Assembly (NCBI RefSeq): GCF_027604915.1
Contig: NZ_JAJAQC010000061.1
Span: 1-41,459 of the forward strand
From: Streptomonospora mangrovi
GTDB lineage: Bacteria; Actinomycetota; Actinomycetes; Streptosporangiales; Streptosporangiaceae
Direction: 5' to 3'
DNA: 41,459 nucleotides
Below the pieces are notes generated by a model. It was not told where the DNA came from. It made no database searches and saw only the letters and a program-made list of their open reading frames with translations. A program made the position numbers and the translations under genes. Within the stretch, counting starts at the first letter, position 1. Each line of letters begins with the position of its first letter. Shown here piece after piece: positions 7,744 through 16,862 of the stretch.

Positions 7744-8928
7744 TCAGTCCCGGCGGGCGCGGGGCCTCGGGCGCAGCGCGCACTCGGCGGCGGTCAGCGC
7801 CATCGGCCCCACCGGGGCGCGCAGGCCGATCGCGAGTTCGCGCACCGGGTGCCCGGGGCCGTCGAGGAAGTCCAGCACGTGCGGCAGCGGGGTGCGCTCG
7901 AACAGCCGGGTGAAGAACTCCGCGCCGTGCACCCGGCCGGTGTCCAGGGCGCGCAGCAGCACCGCGTCCATGGCCAGGTGGCGGCACCGGTGCGGTGTCG
8001 GCGGCACGGGCACGGCGCCGCGCTCCAGCGCCCGCGCCACGGCCGCCGCCTGGCGCTGGATCCCGCTGAAGGTGTAGCCGGTGGCTGGCCGGGTGGCGCC
8101 CCCGGCCGCGCCGATGCGGAACACCCGGCGCCCGGCGCGCGTGGGGAAGCGCGCGTCGGTCATGGGGATGGCCCCCTGCTCGGCGGCCGTCACCTCCAAC
8201 TCCCCCAGGCCCAGCACGCGGCCGGTGTAGTCCGCCAGCGCGGCCTCGTAGGCGGGGGTGTCCAGCGCCTGCCGGGTGAACTCGGTGTACTCCACCAGGG
8301 CGTCGCGGGGCGACAGCGGCAGCACGTAGCCGAAGGAGACGCCGCGCGCGGGCTGGGGCGTGCGCAGGTCCATCAGCACCGCGCCGGAGGGGTCGAAGGC
8401 GTCGCGCGGGGTGCGCACGAACCAGCCCCGGAAGTGCTGGAGGAGCGCGGTGCGCCCGGGCGGCGGCGGGGCCGGGCGGGAGTCGAACACCCACTGGGCC
8501 GCGACCTCCACCGGCGCGCCCGAGGCGTCCACGCCGCGCACCACCGCGCGCTCGGCGCCGTCGGCGACCTCGGCCACCGTCGCCCGCAGGACGGTGACGC
8601 CCTCCACGGCCGTGGCCGCCACGTGCTCGGTGAAGTCGCTCGAGCGCAGCATCTTGTAGCTGTAGGGCGCGGCGTGGGCCGCGCGGCGCCGGCCGTCGGC
8701 GCCGACCACCGCCAGCCGCTCCCAGCGCGCGGCCAGCACGGCGTCCCAGCGGCCCGGCCCGCGCTCCCAGTAGCACCAGGTGCGCTCGGGCGGGCGCGCC
8801 GGCCCCGGCGGCGGTTCGACCAGCGCGATCCGCCACCGGCGGCCTGCGCGGTTCAGCGCCGCCAGGCGGTGGGTAAGAGACAGCCCAGCCGCCCCGGCGC
8901 CCACCACGGCCACATCGAACCGGCTCAT
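7744..8928 (-). CDS. crtY: Lycopene beta-cyclase
   Basis: This 394-aa flavoprotein of the CrtY/CrtL lycopene-cyclase family closes the ends of lycopene into beta-ionone rings at the membrane. It has an N-terminal dinucleotide fold (VAVVGAGAAGLSL), the family segments ERTWCYWE and PYSYKMLRSSDF, and a later RIGAAGGATRPATGYTF motif typical of these cyclases. The ATG at 8928 is chosen because MSRFDVAVVGAG is the normal N-terminus; an upstream start would add only a 12-residue leader. It is transcribed away from crtT-crtU across a 143-bp shared promoter region, so the cyclase and the two ring-modifying genes are probably co-regulated. Confidence 0.93.
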   Translation of the reverse strand: MSRFDVAVVGAGAAGLSLTHRLAALNRAGRRWRIALVEPPPGPARPPERTWCYWERGPGRWDAVLAARWERLAVVGADGRRRAAHAAPYSYKMLRSSDFTEHVAATAVEGVTVLRATVAEVADGAERAVVRGVDASGAPVEVAAQWVFDSRPAPPPPGRTALLQHFRGWFVRTPRDAFDPSGAVLMDLRTPQPARGVSFGYVLPLSPRDALVEYTEFTRQALDTPAYEAALADYTGRVLGLGELEVTAAEQGAIPMTDARFPTRAGRRVFRIGAAGGATRPATGYTFSGIQRQAAAVARALERGAVPVPPTPHRCRHLAMDAVLLRALDTGRVHGAEFFTRLFERTPLPHVLDFLDGPGHPVRELAIGLRAPVGPMALTAAECALRPRPRARRD

Positions 8929-8973
8929 GGCGCCAGCATGGCACGCGGCCGGGCCCCAGCGCACGGCGGCGGT

Positions 8974-9045
8974 CCGCCGCGCGGTGCTGTGTCGGGTCGG
9001 CCGTCGCCGGGGGTAGTGCCGGGAGGGCGGACCGCCGCGCGGTGC
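8974..9045. repeat. 14-bp direct repeat in the crtY/crtT divergent promoter region
   Basis: CCGCCGCGCGGTGC occurs at 8974-8987 and again at 9032-9045, 58 bp apart, and each copy contains the palindromic core CCGCGCGG. Placed between divergent carotenoid genes, the pair could be regulator sites. High GC raises the chance of coincidence. Confidence 0.4.
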
Positions 9046-9071
9046 GGCGGCCGGGCGACTCAGGAGGCGCG

Positions 9072-9857
9072 ATGCCGGACTCGGTTCAGGCCATGAAGGC
9101 GGGTGCGGTCACCGCCGAGTTCGACCGCGCGGCCGCCGGCTACGACCGCCTGGTGGGCGCCAACCCCGGCTACCACCGCGACCTGCGCGCCTCCGCCCGG
9201 CGCCTGGGCGCCGCCCCGGGGCCGGGGGTGCGCGTGCTCGACCTGGGCTGCGGCACCGGGGCCTCCACGGCGGCGCTGGCCGCCGTGCTGCCCGGCGCGA
9301 CCGTGATCGGGGTGGACGCCTCGGCGGGCATGCTCGCCGCCGCGCGCGCCAAGCCCTGGCCCGAGCGGGTGCGGTTCGTGCACGCGCGGGCCGAGGAGCT
9401 GGCGCCGCGCGACCTCGGCGGCCCGGTCGACGCCGTCTTCGCGGCCTACCTGCTGCGCAACTGCCCCGACCCCGACGCCGCGCTGGGGGCCGTGCGGGCG
9501 CTGCTGCAGCCGGGCGGGCGGCTCGCCCTGCACGAGTACTCCGTGGCCGACTCCGCCGCCGCGCGGGCGGTGTGGACCCTGGTGAGCTGGGGGGTGATCA
9601 TCCCCCTGGGCCGGCTGGTGACCGGCCGGGCCGACCTGTACCGCTACCTGTGGCGCAGCGTCCTGGAGTTCGACGGCCTGGCGCAACTGCGGGCGCGGGT
9701 GGGCGCGGCCGGGTTCGCCGACGTGCGCGCCCACGCGATGCCGGGCTGGCAGCGCGGCATCACCCACACCGTCACCGCGCGGGCGCCCGCCGACCCGGGC
9801 GGCGGCCGGGCCGGCGGAGGAGTCGGCGAACGGGCCGGCGGCGGGGGCGGGGCGTGA
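9072..9857 (+). CDS. crtT: SAM-dependent methyltransferase of the carotenoid cluster
   Basis: This 261-aa class I methyltransferase has SAM motif I VLDLGCGTG at residues 55-63, followed by the acidic IGVDAS strand end and a UbiE/COQ5-like core (LLRNCPDPDAALGAVRALLQPGGRL). The ATG at 9072 is set by AGGAGG 4 nt upstream. A Gly-rich C-terminal tail of about 25 residues is unconserved. The gene overlaps crtU by 4 nt (GTGA), so the two are translationally coupled. In Streptomyces the equivalent crtT has no firmly established substrate and is not needed for the isorenieratene skeleton. A carotenoid carboxyl or hydroxyl group is a plausible acceptor here; that is inference. Confidence 0.85.
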   Translation: MPDSVQAMKAGAVTAEFDRAAAGYDRLVGANPGYHRDLRASARRLGAAPGPGVRVLDLGCGTGASTAALAAVLPGATVIGVDASAGMLAAARAKPWPERVRFVHARAEELAPRDLGGPVDAVFAAYLLRNCPDPDAALGAVRALLQPGGRLALHEYSVADSAAARAVWTLVSWGVIIPLGRLVTGRADLYRYLWRSVLEFDGLAQLRARVGAAGFADVRAHAMPGWQRGITHTVTARAPADPGGGRAGGGVGERAGGGGGA

Positions 9858-11425
9858 GGCGCCCGGGCCGCGACCCCCGCGCCGAGGTCGTCTCCCCCGC
9901 TCCGCCGCGCGGCGCCCCGCCCTCGGGCCGGCCCCCGCGCGCGGTCGTGGTCGGCGGCGGCATCGCGGGGCTGGCGGCGGCCGCGGCGCTGGCCGAGCGG
10001 GGCGTGGCGGTCACCGTGCTGGAGCGCGAGGAGCAGGTGGGCGGGCGGCTGCGCGGCTGGCCCACGACCCTGCGCGACGGGTCGCGGGTGACCATGTCGC
10101 GCGGCTTCCACGCGTTCTTCCGGCAGTACTACAACCTGCGGGCGCTGCTGCGGCGCGCCGACCCAGGCCTGGACGCGCTCGCGCCGCTCCCCGACTACCC
10201 GCTGGTGCACGCCGGCGGCGCCCGCGACGGGTTCACCGGGCTGCCGCCCGCACCGCCGTGGAACGCGTTCGCGCTGGCGGCGCGCAGCCCCAGCTTCCCG
10301 GTGCGCGAGCTGGCGCGGGTGAACACCGCCGCCGCCGCGCAACTGCTGGACGTGGACGTGCCGGGGGTCTACGCGCGCCTGGACCGGGTGGCGGCGCCCG
10401 ACCTGCTGGAGGCGGTGCGGTTTCCGGCCAGCGCCCGGCACTTGGCCTTCGAGGTGTTCTCGCGCAGCTTCTTCGCCGACCCCCGGCACCTGTCGGCCGC
10501 CGAACTGGCGGTGATGTTCCACATCTACTTCCTGGGCTCGGCCGAGGGGCTGCTGTTCGACGTCCCGCGCGCGCCGTTCCCCCGGGCGCTGTGGGACCCG
10601 CTGGCCGACCGTCTGCGAGGGCTGGGCGTTTGGGTGCGCACCGGCGCGCGGGTGGAGGGGATCGCGGCGGAGTCCCCCGCCTCGGGGGCCGGCCCCCGGT
10701 TCGCGGTGTGGGCGGCGGGCGAGCGGCACGCCTGCGACGCGGTGGTGCTGGCCGCCGACGTCGCGGGGCTGCGCGCCCTGGCCGAGCGGATGGAGGGCGC
10801 CGACCCGGCGTGGCTGGGCCGGCTCAAGCGGCTGCCGAGCGCGCCGCCGTTCCTGGTGTCGCGGCTGTGGCTGGACCGCCCGGTCGCCCCGTCGCGGCCC
10901 GGGTTCCTGGGCACCGCCGGGTTTCCCACACTGGACAACGTCAGTGTGTTGGACCGCTTCGAGGACGAGGCGGCGGCGTGGGCGGCGCGCACCGGCGGGT
11001 CGGTGGTGGAACTGCACGCCTACGCGCTGCCCGCGGGCAGCGACGAGCGCGCCGAGCGCGCGCGGCTGCTCGCCCAACTGCACCGGGTCTACCCCGAGAC
11101 GGCCCGCGCGGGGGTGGTGGACGAGCGTCACGAACTGCGCGCCGACTGCCCGCTGTTCCCGCCGGGCGGCTTCACCGAACGCGCGACCGTGCGCACCCCC
11201 GATCCGGGCATCGCGGTGGCGGGCGACCACGTGCGGGTGGACCTCCCCGTCGCCCTGATGGAACGCGCCGCCACCAGCGGCTTTCTGGCGGCCAACACCC
11301 TCCTGGCCGGCTGGGGCCTGCCCGGCCACCCGGTGTGGACGGTCCCCCGCCGCGGCCGCCTGGCCCCGGCCCGCGCCTACGCCCGCTGGGCACGATCGGG
11401 GGCGGAGCGGCGGAACGACGGGTGA
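9854..11425 (+). CDS. crtU: Carotene desaturase/methyltransferase (isorenieratene synthase)
   Basis: This 523-aa FAD-dependent CrtI-related enzyme aromatises beta-ionone rings with a concomitant 1,2-methyl shift, giving beta-isorenieratene and isorenieratene. Evidence is the dinucleotide motif VVVGGGIAGLAAAAAL (about 31-46), then GGRLRGW, the CrtU-type stretch SRGFHAFFRQYYNLR, and FHIYFLGSAEGLLFD mid-protein. The C-terminal FAD segment is IAVAGDHVRVDLPVALMERA. The GTG at 9854 overlaps the crtT stop and gives the normal family length. A Pro/Arg-rich leader of about 29 residues precedes the flavin fold. Its presence with crtY predicts an aromatic rather than a simple beta-carotene end product. 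Confidence 0.88.
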   Translation: MRRPGRDPRAEVVSPAPPRGAPPSGRPPRAVVVGGGIAGLAAAAALAERGVAVTVLEREEQVGGRLRGWPTTLRDGSRVTMSRGFHAFFRQYYNLRALLRRADPGLDALAPLPDYPLVHAGGARDGFTGLPPAPPWNAFALAARSPSFPVRELARVNTAAAAQLLDVDVPGVYARLDRVAAPDLLEAVRFPASARHLAFEVFSRSFFADPRHLSAAELAVMFHIYFLGSAEGLLFDVPRAPFPRALWDPLADRLRGLGVWVRTGARVEGIAAESPASGAGPRFAVWAAGERHACDAVVLAADVAGLRALAERMEGADPAWLGRLKRLPSAPPFLVSRLWLDRPVAPSRPGFLGTAGFPTLDNVSVLDRFEDEAAAWAARTGGSVVELHAYALPAGSDERAERARLLAQLHRVYPETARAGVVDERHELRADCPLFPPGGFTERATVRTPDPGIAVAGDHVRVDLPVALMERAATSGFLAANTLLAGWGLPGHPVWTVPRRGRLAPARAYARWARSGAERRNDG

Positions 11426-11558
11426 GGAGAATCCGCGTCTCGGCGGCCCGTGACGCGGTCGCCGCCCCGTCACCCTCACCGACCACCGGCGCGCGGGCCG
11501 ATCACCGCCCGAACGGGCGACCACCCACCGGCCGCTCCCCCGCCACGCCGCCGTGGCA

Positions 11559-11575
11559 GGCGGCCGGTGGCCGCC
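11559..11575. terminator. Hairpin between convergent crtU and APH genes
   Basis: GGCGGCC-GGT-GGCCGCC forms a 7-bp stem in the 170-bp gap between two convergent genes, near the APH stop codon. It is a bidirectional terminator candidate without a T-run. Confidence 0.35.
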
Positions 11576-11595
11576 GCGAGGCCGCCCGACCCCCG

Positions 11596-12492
11596 TCAAC
11601 GGTCTCGCGGAGGCTCCGCCGGACTGTCGTCCACCACCGCGCGCAGCGTGCGGTCGCCGATCCGGGCCATCAGGGGGTTGTCGGCGGAGCGGGACAGGAA
11701 GGCCAGGGCGAGCGCGAGCGCCCATCCCCGCGCCCGCGCCCATGTGGCGCCGTCGGCGCGGCCGTAGGCTGAGCGCAGCTCTTCGCGGCCTGCCCTGGGC
11801 AGGAGCATCCAGGCCACGGCCAGGTCGGTGGCGGGATCACCGGCGGTGATGTCGCCGAAGTCGATCACGGCACCGACCCTGCCGCGTTCGACCAGGATGT
11901 TGGCGGGGTGCAGGTCGCCGTGCAGCCACACCGGAGGGCCGTCCCACCCGGGTGCGGCGGCGGCCCTCTCCCATGCCCGCCGGGCGGCCTCCCGTGCGTG
12001 TGGGTCCGCCACATGCTCCAACTGGGCCGTTACCCCGGCCGCTCGGCCCGAGAGGGGAATCCCCCGTACCGGGTTGAGGGGCGCGTCAGCAGGCGCGGGC
12101 TGGTGCAGGGCCGCCAGGAAACGGCCGAGGGAGCGCGCGGCTTCCCCCGGGTCCGCCGGCGGCGTACGGGCCGCGATCTCCCCGGGCAGGAACGGCAGCA
12201 CGCTCCACGCCCAGGGGTAGCCCCGGCCCGGCCGGCCGGTGCGCGCGGGGACGGGCACGGGCAGCGGAAGGTGCGGGGCGATCCCGGGCAGCCAGCGCTG
12301 CTCGTTCACCACGAGTCCGGCGGAGGCGGCACGCCGGGGAAGGCGCACCACGTGGTCGCGGCCGAGCCGGCAGACCAGGTTGTCCCAGCCGTGCGCCAGG
12401 ACCTCGATGCCGAGATCGGCCAGGTCGGGGTGCTGGTCGGACAGCAGCGCCCGCACGAGTTCCCGGGAGAGGCGGACCTCGGCGGTCGGCAT
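11596..12492 (-). CDS. Aminoglycoside/macrolide phosphotransferase-family (APH) protein
   Basis: This 298-aa protein-kinase-like small-molecule phosphotransferase carries the catalytic loop WLHGDLHPANIL and the metal-binding VIDFGD motif, in order and spacing typical of APH and Mph enzymes. The ATG at 12492 has GGAGG 8 nt upstream; a start 5 codons earlier would overlap that ribosome-binding site. It is an orphan inside the carotenoid cluster, running opposite to crtTU and ending convergently with crtU, with no evident metabolic link. The family includes true resistance enzymes but also many metabolite kinases of unknown substrate, so resistance cannot be inferred from sequence alone. Its GC content looks like that of the neighbours and gives no sign of recent transfer. 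Confidence 0.85.
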   Translation of the reverse strand: MPTAEVRLSRELVRALLSDQHPDLADLGIEVLAHGWDNLVCRLGRDHVVRLPRRAASAGLVVNEQRWLPGIAPHLPLPVPVPARTGRPGRGYPWAWSVLPFLPGEIAARTPPADPGEAARSLGRFLAALHQPAPADAPLNPVRGIPLSGRAAGVTAQLEHVADPHAREAARRAWERAAAAPGWDGPPVWLHGDLHPANILVERGRVGAVIDFGDITAGDPATDLAVAWMLLPRAGREELRSAYGRADGATWARARGWALALALAFLSRSADNPLMARIGDRTLRAVVDDSPAEPPRDR

Positions 12493-12628
12493 GGCGCGGG
12501 CCTCCATCGCGCCATTGTAGGTCCGGACGCCCTGGCCGGCGGAGCCGTGGCCGTCGGCCCCGACCCCCCGCCCGCGCGGAACGGCCCAGCCGCCGGCGGG
12601 CGCCGACTCCAGTTGGCGGTGGGGCGCG

Positions 12629-13630
12629 CTAGCCGGGCCAGCGGCCGGTGGTGCGCAGCAGGTAGCGGCGTTCGGCGTAGGCCAGGTCGTCGCGCCACAG
12701 GCGGCGGGCGGCCAGGCGCATGAAGGGGCGGACCAGCGGTGCGGTACGGCGGGCCAGGGCGAACCCGGTGCGGTCGGAGGCGGCGATGGCGGCTTCGATG
12801 ACGGCGGTGCGGGCGATGCCGGCGCGCACGCCGAGCGGGCTGGCGTGGGTCTCGACCACGCTGCCCTCCCCTTCGCCCTCGATGATCCGCATGACCACGG
12901 TGCGCGGCTCGGGGCACTCGAACGCGGCCCGCACCGGCACCCCCCACCTGCCGGCGACCTTGAACGCGACCTCGGCGACGAACCGGTCGGGGTCGGGGTC
13001 GGGACCGGTCGGGGTTTCGGTCACCCGCAGCCCCACGAACGAGTAGGGGTGGAACCAGGAGCCGTGCCAGGGGTCGAGCCGGTTGGCCACGACGTCCTCG
13101 GCCTCGCAGGCGCCCGCCGTGCTCTCCACCGCCGCGATCACGTTGGGGCCGGCCGGGCGCGGGCCGATCACCGGGCGCGGCAGGGGCTCCTCGCCGCCGA
13201 CCTCGTCCAGTCGGACCCAGGCCAAGACGCCGTCGTCGTGGGCGGGGAACGGCGTCCACCCGGGGAAACCCTCGCCGCCCAGCGACAGCCCGTGCCAGCG
13301 GCAGACCAGGCGGCCGTCCGCGACCCCGCCCCGGCACAGCGGCGCGCCCAGGTGCGGGCAGGCACCGGGCGCGGCGTGCAGCCCACCGTCGGCGCCGCGC
13401 CAGGCCACGATCTCGGTCCCGGCGATGACCCGGCCGAAGGGCCGACCGGGACGCACCTCGGCGCTGGCGGCCAGCACATACCAGTTGCCCGAGGGCCGGG
13501 CCTGCGCCCGCTTGAGCGCGGCACCGATCACGCCGGGAGCGGCCTCGCGCCAGGTGGAGGCGCGCGGCCGCATCAGCGAACGCGGCAGACGGCGCAGGGC
13601 GAAGCGCCCCGGCGCGGGGTCGAGGGTCAT
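12629..13630 (-). CDS. Rieske [2Fe-2S] protein with oxygenase-type iron site, crtV position
   Basis: This 333-aa protein has an N-terminal Rieske domain with CPH (Cys91, His93) and CRWH (Cys110, His113) ligands. Further on, [12 protein letters not shown] (183-194) contains D-x2-H-x4-H (Asp186, His189, His194), the pattern that binds mononuclear iron in Rieske non-heme oxygenases. A candidate third acidic ligand lies in [10 protein letters not shown] (Asp314 or Asp315). It resembles the Rieske/DUF5914 proteins of actinobacterial carotenoid clusters and holds the place of crtV in the Streptomyces crtEIBV operon, although crtV has been described as a methylesterase. I see no hydrolase motif. The ATG overlaps the crtB stop (ATGA) and has AAGGAG upstream. 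Oxidation of a ring methyl of the aromatic carotenoid is my inference. Confidence 0.82.
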   Translation of the reverse strand: MTLDPAPGRFALRRLPRSLMRPRASTWREAAPGVIGAALKRAQARPSGNWYVLAASAEVRPGRPFGRVIAGTEIVAWRGADGGLHAAPGACPHLGAPLCRGGVADGRLVCRWHGLSLGGEGFPGWTPFPAHDDGVLAWVRLDEVGGEEPLPRPVIGPRPAGPNVIAAVESTAGACEAEDVVANRLDPWHGSWFHPYSFVGLRVTETPTGPDPDPDRFVAEVAFKVAGRWGVPVRAAFECPEPRTVVMRIIEGEGEGSVVETHASPLGVRAGIARTAVIEAAIAASDRTGFALARRTAPLVRPFMRLAARRLWRDDLAYAERRYLLRTTGRWPG

Positions 13631-14892
13631 TCCGGCGGCTCCTTCACGGTCGGAGACTCATCGCGGTCGGCGACGCCGGCAGGACCGGCGCGGTCGGCAG
13701 GGCGGGCACGATCAGCGCGAACAGCGGGGTCAGCGGGGCCGGCGGCGCCGGCAGCGCTCCGCAGGCCGCCGGGGTTCGGCGCGGGCTCGGGGCGCCCTGC
13801 TGACGTGGGGCGACAGTCCGGCGCGGGCGGGCGGTGGGTCGCCGCGTTCGGGAGCCGACCGACGCGCTCGTGCGTCGCCGCTTCGTCGGGGGCGGTGCGC
13901 GGGGCGGGCACCGGCCAGGACCCCGCACCGGCACCCACCCCACCGGCCCGGCGGAGTCGTGCCGCAGCCCGCGCCACCGCCGCCCGGCCCAGGGCCGGCA
14001 CCGCCACACGCAGCCGCCGCGCCGTGGGGACGCGGTGGCGGCGGGTCCACACGTCGTAGTCGGCGGCCTCGATCTCGTCGAGGATCCCCCGGTAGAGCCG
14101 GAGCGCGGTCGCGATGCAGGGCCGCGCCACCGGGTCGAGCATCGCGCAGCCGGGTTCGGCGATGCGGTAGACGCCCCGGTTGAGGCGCGCCATCTCCGCC
14201 AGGGCCGCGCGCACGCGCGGGTCCTGGGTGCCGGTGCGGCGGCAGTGCGCCAGCAGGTCGCGGTCGGCGCCGTGGGCGGCCAGCACGTCGGCGGGCAGGT
14301 AGACCCGGCCCCGGTCGAGGTCTTCGGCGACGTCGCGCAGGAAGTTGGTGAGCTGGAACGCCTCGCCCAGGGCGGCGGCGTGCGGCGCGGCCCGCTCGGG
14401 CGGCACCACGGTGCCCAGGACCGGCACCATCTGCAACCCGATGACCTGCGCGGACCCGTACATGTAGCCGCGCAGGTCGGCGTAGGTGGCGTAGTGGTCG
14501 ACGGTGAGGTCGGCGCGCATGGACGCCATGAAGGCGGTGAAGTGCCCCGAGGGGATCGCGTGGCGGCGGGCGGTGTGGGCGAGGGCGGCGATGACGGGGT
14601 GGCGGGCGGCGCCGCCGGCGAGCGCGGCGCGCAGGTCGGCCTCGACGGCGTCGATGCGCGCCCGCCGCTCGGCGGTGGCGGCCTCCGCGCCGAGGTCGTC
14701 CACCACGTCGTCCACCCAGCGGGCGAACCCGTAGAGGGCGTGCACGGAGGGCCGGCGCTCGGGCGGCAGCACGCGGGTGGCCAGGTAGTAGGTGCGCCCG
14801 TGGCGGGCGTGCAGCGCCCGGCACCGGGCGTAGGCCGCGCGCAGCGCCGGGTCGGTGATGCGGGCGGCGTCGAGTTCGGAGGCGGTGCTCAC
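13627..14892 (-). CDS. crtB: Phytoene synthase
   Basis: This enzyme condenses two geranylgeranyl diphosphates to phytoene. It is a squalene/phytoene synthase-family protein with both Mg-binding aspartate motifs, DDVVDD (61-66) and DVAED (187-191, in [18 protein letters not shown]). The conserved YGFARWVDD and [10 protein letters not shown] segments are also present. The start is GTG at 14892, overlapping the crtI stop (GTGA) with a G-rich SD, so crtI, crtB and the Rieske gene form a tightly coupled run. At 421 aa it is about 100 residues longer than usual. The extra part (about 317-421) is a low-complexity Ala/Pro/Arg-rich tail with no recognisable domain. Confidence 0.95.
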   Translation of the reverse strand: MSTASELDAARITDPALRAAYARCRALHARHGRTYYLATRVLPPERRPSVHALYGFARWVDDVVDDLGAEAATAERRARIDAVEADLRAALAGGAARHPVIAALAHTARRHAIPSGHFTAFMASMRADLTVDHYATYADLRGYMYGSAQVIGLQMVPVLGTVVPPERAAPHAAALGEAFQLTNFLRDVAEDLDRGRVYLPADVLAAHGADRDLLAHCRRTGTQDPRVRAALAEMARLNRGVYRIAEPGCAMLDPVARPCIATALRLYRGILDEIEAADYDVWTRRHRVPTARRLRVAVPALGRAAVARAAARLRRAGGVGAGAGSWPVPAPRTAPDEAATHERVGRLPNAATHRPPAPDCRPTSAGRPEPAPNPGGLRSAAGAAGPADPAVRADRARPADRAGPAGVADRDESPTVKEPPE

Positions 14893-16415
14893 CGGCGGCC
14901 CCCTCCCCCGGCCACGGCCGCCGCTCCGGCGATGCGGGCGGCGGCGAGCTTGCCCGACACCACGGCGGTGGGCAGGCCCACGCCGGGGGTGGTGCCGCAG
15001 CCGGCGAGCACGGCGTTGGCGGTGCCCGCCACGAGGTTGCGCGGCCGGAACGGTCCGGTCTGGGCGAAGGTGTGCGCGGTGGCGAAGGGGGTGCCGAAGG
15101 CCATGCCGCGCCGCGACCAGTCCTCGGGGGTGATGAGGTGCTCGGCGACGACGGCGGAGCCGAACCCGGTGAGGCCCCGCCGCTCCAGGACGTCCACCAG
15201 GTGGTCGCGGTAGGCCGGGCCGAGGCGCCGCCAGTCGGCGGGTCCGGTGCGCAGGTTGGGGCAGGGCGCCAGCACCGACAGCAGGTGGCGGCCGGGCGGG
15301 GCCAGGCCGGGGTCGGTGGCGGTGGGGCGGGTGATGAGCAGGGACGGATCGGACATCGGGCGGCCCTCGCGCATGATCTCGGTGAAGGTGCGCCGCCAGG
15401 CCGCGCCGAACGAGACGGTGTGGTGGCCCAGGTCGGGCCAGGTGCGGTCGGTCCCGGCGTGCAGGACCACGGCCGAAGGCGAGAAGCGCAGCGGCACGGG
15501 CCGCCAGGGCGTGCGGCCCAGCAGCCGGTAGGCCAGCGGCAGGTCGACGGTCAGCACGACGGCGTCGCAGGACACCCGGGCGCCGTCGGCGGTGACGGCG
15601 GCGGTCACCCGGTCGTCCCGGCGCTCCAGGCGCCGCACGGCGGTGTCGTAGCGCAGCGTGCCGCCGGCTTTGGCCACCGAGGCGGCCATGGCCTCGCCCA
15701 GGCGGCGCACGCCGCCCTTGGGGAAGTACACGCCCGCGACGGTGTCCATGTAGGCGATGACGGCGTAGGCGGCCAGTGCCCGCTGGGGCGGCACCCCGGC
15801 GTAGAGGGCCTGGAAGGTGAAGAGGCGGCGCAGCCGGTCGTCGGTGAGGAAGCGGCCCACGGCCGGGGCGAGCCGGCCGAAGCCCCCGATGGCGGCGAGG
15901 CGGGCCAGTTCGGGGCAGAGCAGGTCCAGGGGCGAGTCGAAGTTGGCGTCGATGAACCGGCGCATCTGGAGCCGGTACAGCTCCGCCAGCCAGGCGCGCA
16001 GCCGCAGGTAGCCGGCCGCCTCGGCGGGGCCGGCGACGCGGCGGACCTCGGCGGCCATGGCCTCGGCGCCGGTGTGGACGTCGATGCGGGAGCCGTCGGC
16101 GAACAGGCCCCGGTAGGCGGGTTCGAGGCGGGTCAACTCCAGGCGCTCCTCCAGGGAGTCCCCCACGGCGGCCAGCGCCTCGTCGACCAGCTCGGGCATG
16201 GTGAGCACGGTGGGACCGGTGTCCAGCCGGAACCCGTCGACGTCCAGCCGCCCGGCGCGGCCGCCGGGGTGGGGATCGCGCTCCAGGACGGTCACCTCCC
16301 GGCCGGCGCCCAGCAGGTGCAGGGCCGCCGAGAGGCCGGCCACGCCCGCGCCCACGACGACGACGTGGTCGGTGGGACCGGCCACGGTACGCAGCGGGCG
16401 GGACCGCGCTGCCAT
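14889..16415 (-). CDS. crtI: Phytoene desaturase
   Basis: This 508-aa bacterial-type CrtI flavoprotein carries out the successive desaturations of phytoene to lycopene at the membrane. It has the N-terminal FAD motif [18 protein letters not shown] (about 18-35) followed by GGRAGRL, and the bacterial phytoene dehydrogenase C-terminal signature around [16 protein letters not shown]. The ATG at 16415 is chosen because a purine-rich GGAGGGAAGGTG lies just upstream; an earlier start at 16469 would add an 18-residue basic leader over that site. It is the first gene of the crtI-crtB-Rieske run and is separated from crtE by a 447-bp gap that probably holds its own promoter. Confidence 0.95.
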   Translation of the reverse strand: MAARSRPLRTVAGPTDHVVVVGAGVAGLSAALHLLGAGREVTVLERDPHPGGRAGRLDVDGFRLDTGPTVLTMPELVDEALAAVGDSLEERLELTRLEPAYRGLFADGSRIDVHTGAEAMAAEVRRVAGPAEAAGYLRLRAWLAELYRLQMRRFIDANFDSPLDLLCPELARLAAIGGFGRLAPAVGRFLTDDRLRRLFTFQALYAGVPPQRALAAYAVIAYMDTVAGVYFPKGGVRRLGEAMAASVAKAGGTLRYDTAVRRLERRDDRVTAAVTADGARVSCDAVVLTVDLPLAYRLLGRTPWRPVPLRFSPSAVVLHAGTDRTWPDLGHHTVSFGAAWRRTFTEIMREGRPMSDPSLLITRPTATDPGLAPPGRHLLSVLAPCPNLRTGPADWRRLGPAYRDHLVDVLERRGLTGFGSAVVAEHLITPEDWSRRGMAFGTPFATAHTFAQTGPFRPRNLVAGTANAVLAGCGTTPGVGLPTAVVSGKLAAARIAGAAAVAGGGGRR

Positions 16416-16862
16416 GGGTTCACCTTCCCTCCGGGGGGACGGGCGGGCGGCGGCGGAGTGCCGCCACACGACCCGGTTCGCGCGGAACCTCTACCCGCGC
16501 CTGCCGTGATCGCACGGGTTCCACCCGCACCACACCGCTTCGCGGCGGTATGCAGTGGTAGCGCCGCTTTCCCACCGAGCGCCCCCGAAACGGCTGGGGG
16601 ACCGCCCGATGACGGACAGCCGACGCGGACGGCAGGGGCACCCATCCCCGCCGGACCCGGGCGCCCCGGAAGGCGCGGGCAGCCCGACGACCGCGAGGTG
16701 GCGTGCCCTGGGCTGCGGTGAAGCGCCCTGGGGCGGGCCGAGGCAGGCCACCACGAACCGTCCCGGAAAAACGCGGCCAGGCGAATGCGGGCGCCCTTGG
16801 TCGACGGGCGCGGGTGTGGGCGGGTGTGCGCCGGCGGGCGGTGAGGTGTGCTGGACGCGCGG
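16416..16862. other. 447-bp gap between crtE and crtI with a nested dyad
   Basis: No credible gene lies here. The stretch should hold the crtI promoter. Its clearest structure is the nested inverted repeat at 16529-16559. A short 6-bp stem (16791-16796 with 16806-16811, 9-nt loop) about 50 nt past the crtE stop could be a weak terminator. The rest shows nothing I can name. Confidence 0.6.
16529..16559. promoter_or_regulatory. Nested inverted repeat upstream of crtI
   Basis: Outer arms ACCAC (16529-16533) and GTGGT (16555-16559) surround inner arms ACCGC (16534-16538) and GCGGT (16545-16549). It lies about 115 nt upstream of the crtI start and is an operator or leader-structure candidate for the crtIB run. 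Confidence 0.4.

Noticed and set aside
6911-8944. A 677-codon frame that would fuse crtY-region sequence to the XRE/cupin regulator
   Set aside because: Only the C-terminal 205 codons match a protein family; the rest is an Arg/Gly-rich out-of-frame reading of crtY and the spacer.
11596-12492. Calling the APH-family gene an antibiotic resistance determinant
   Set aside because: Kinase motifs alone do not establish the substrate, and the context is metabolic.
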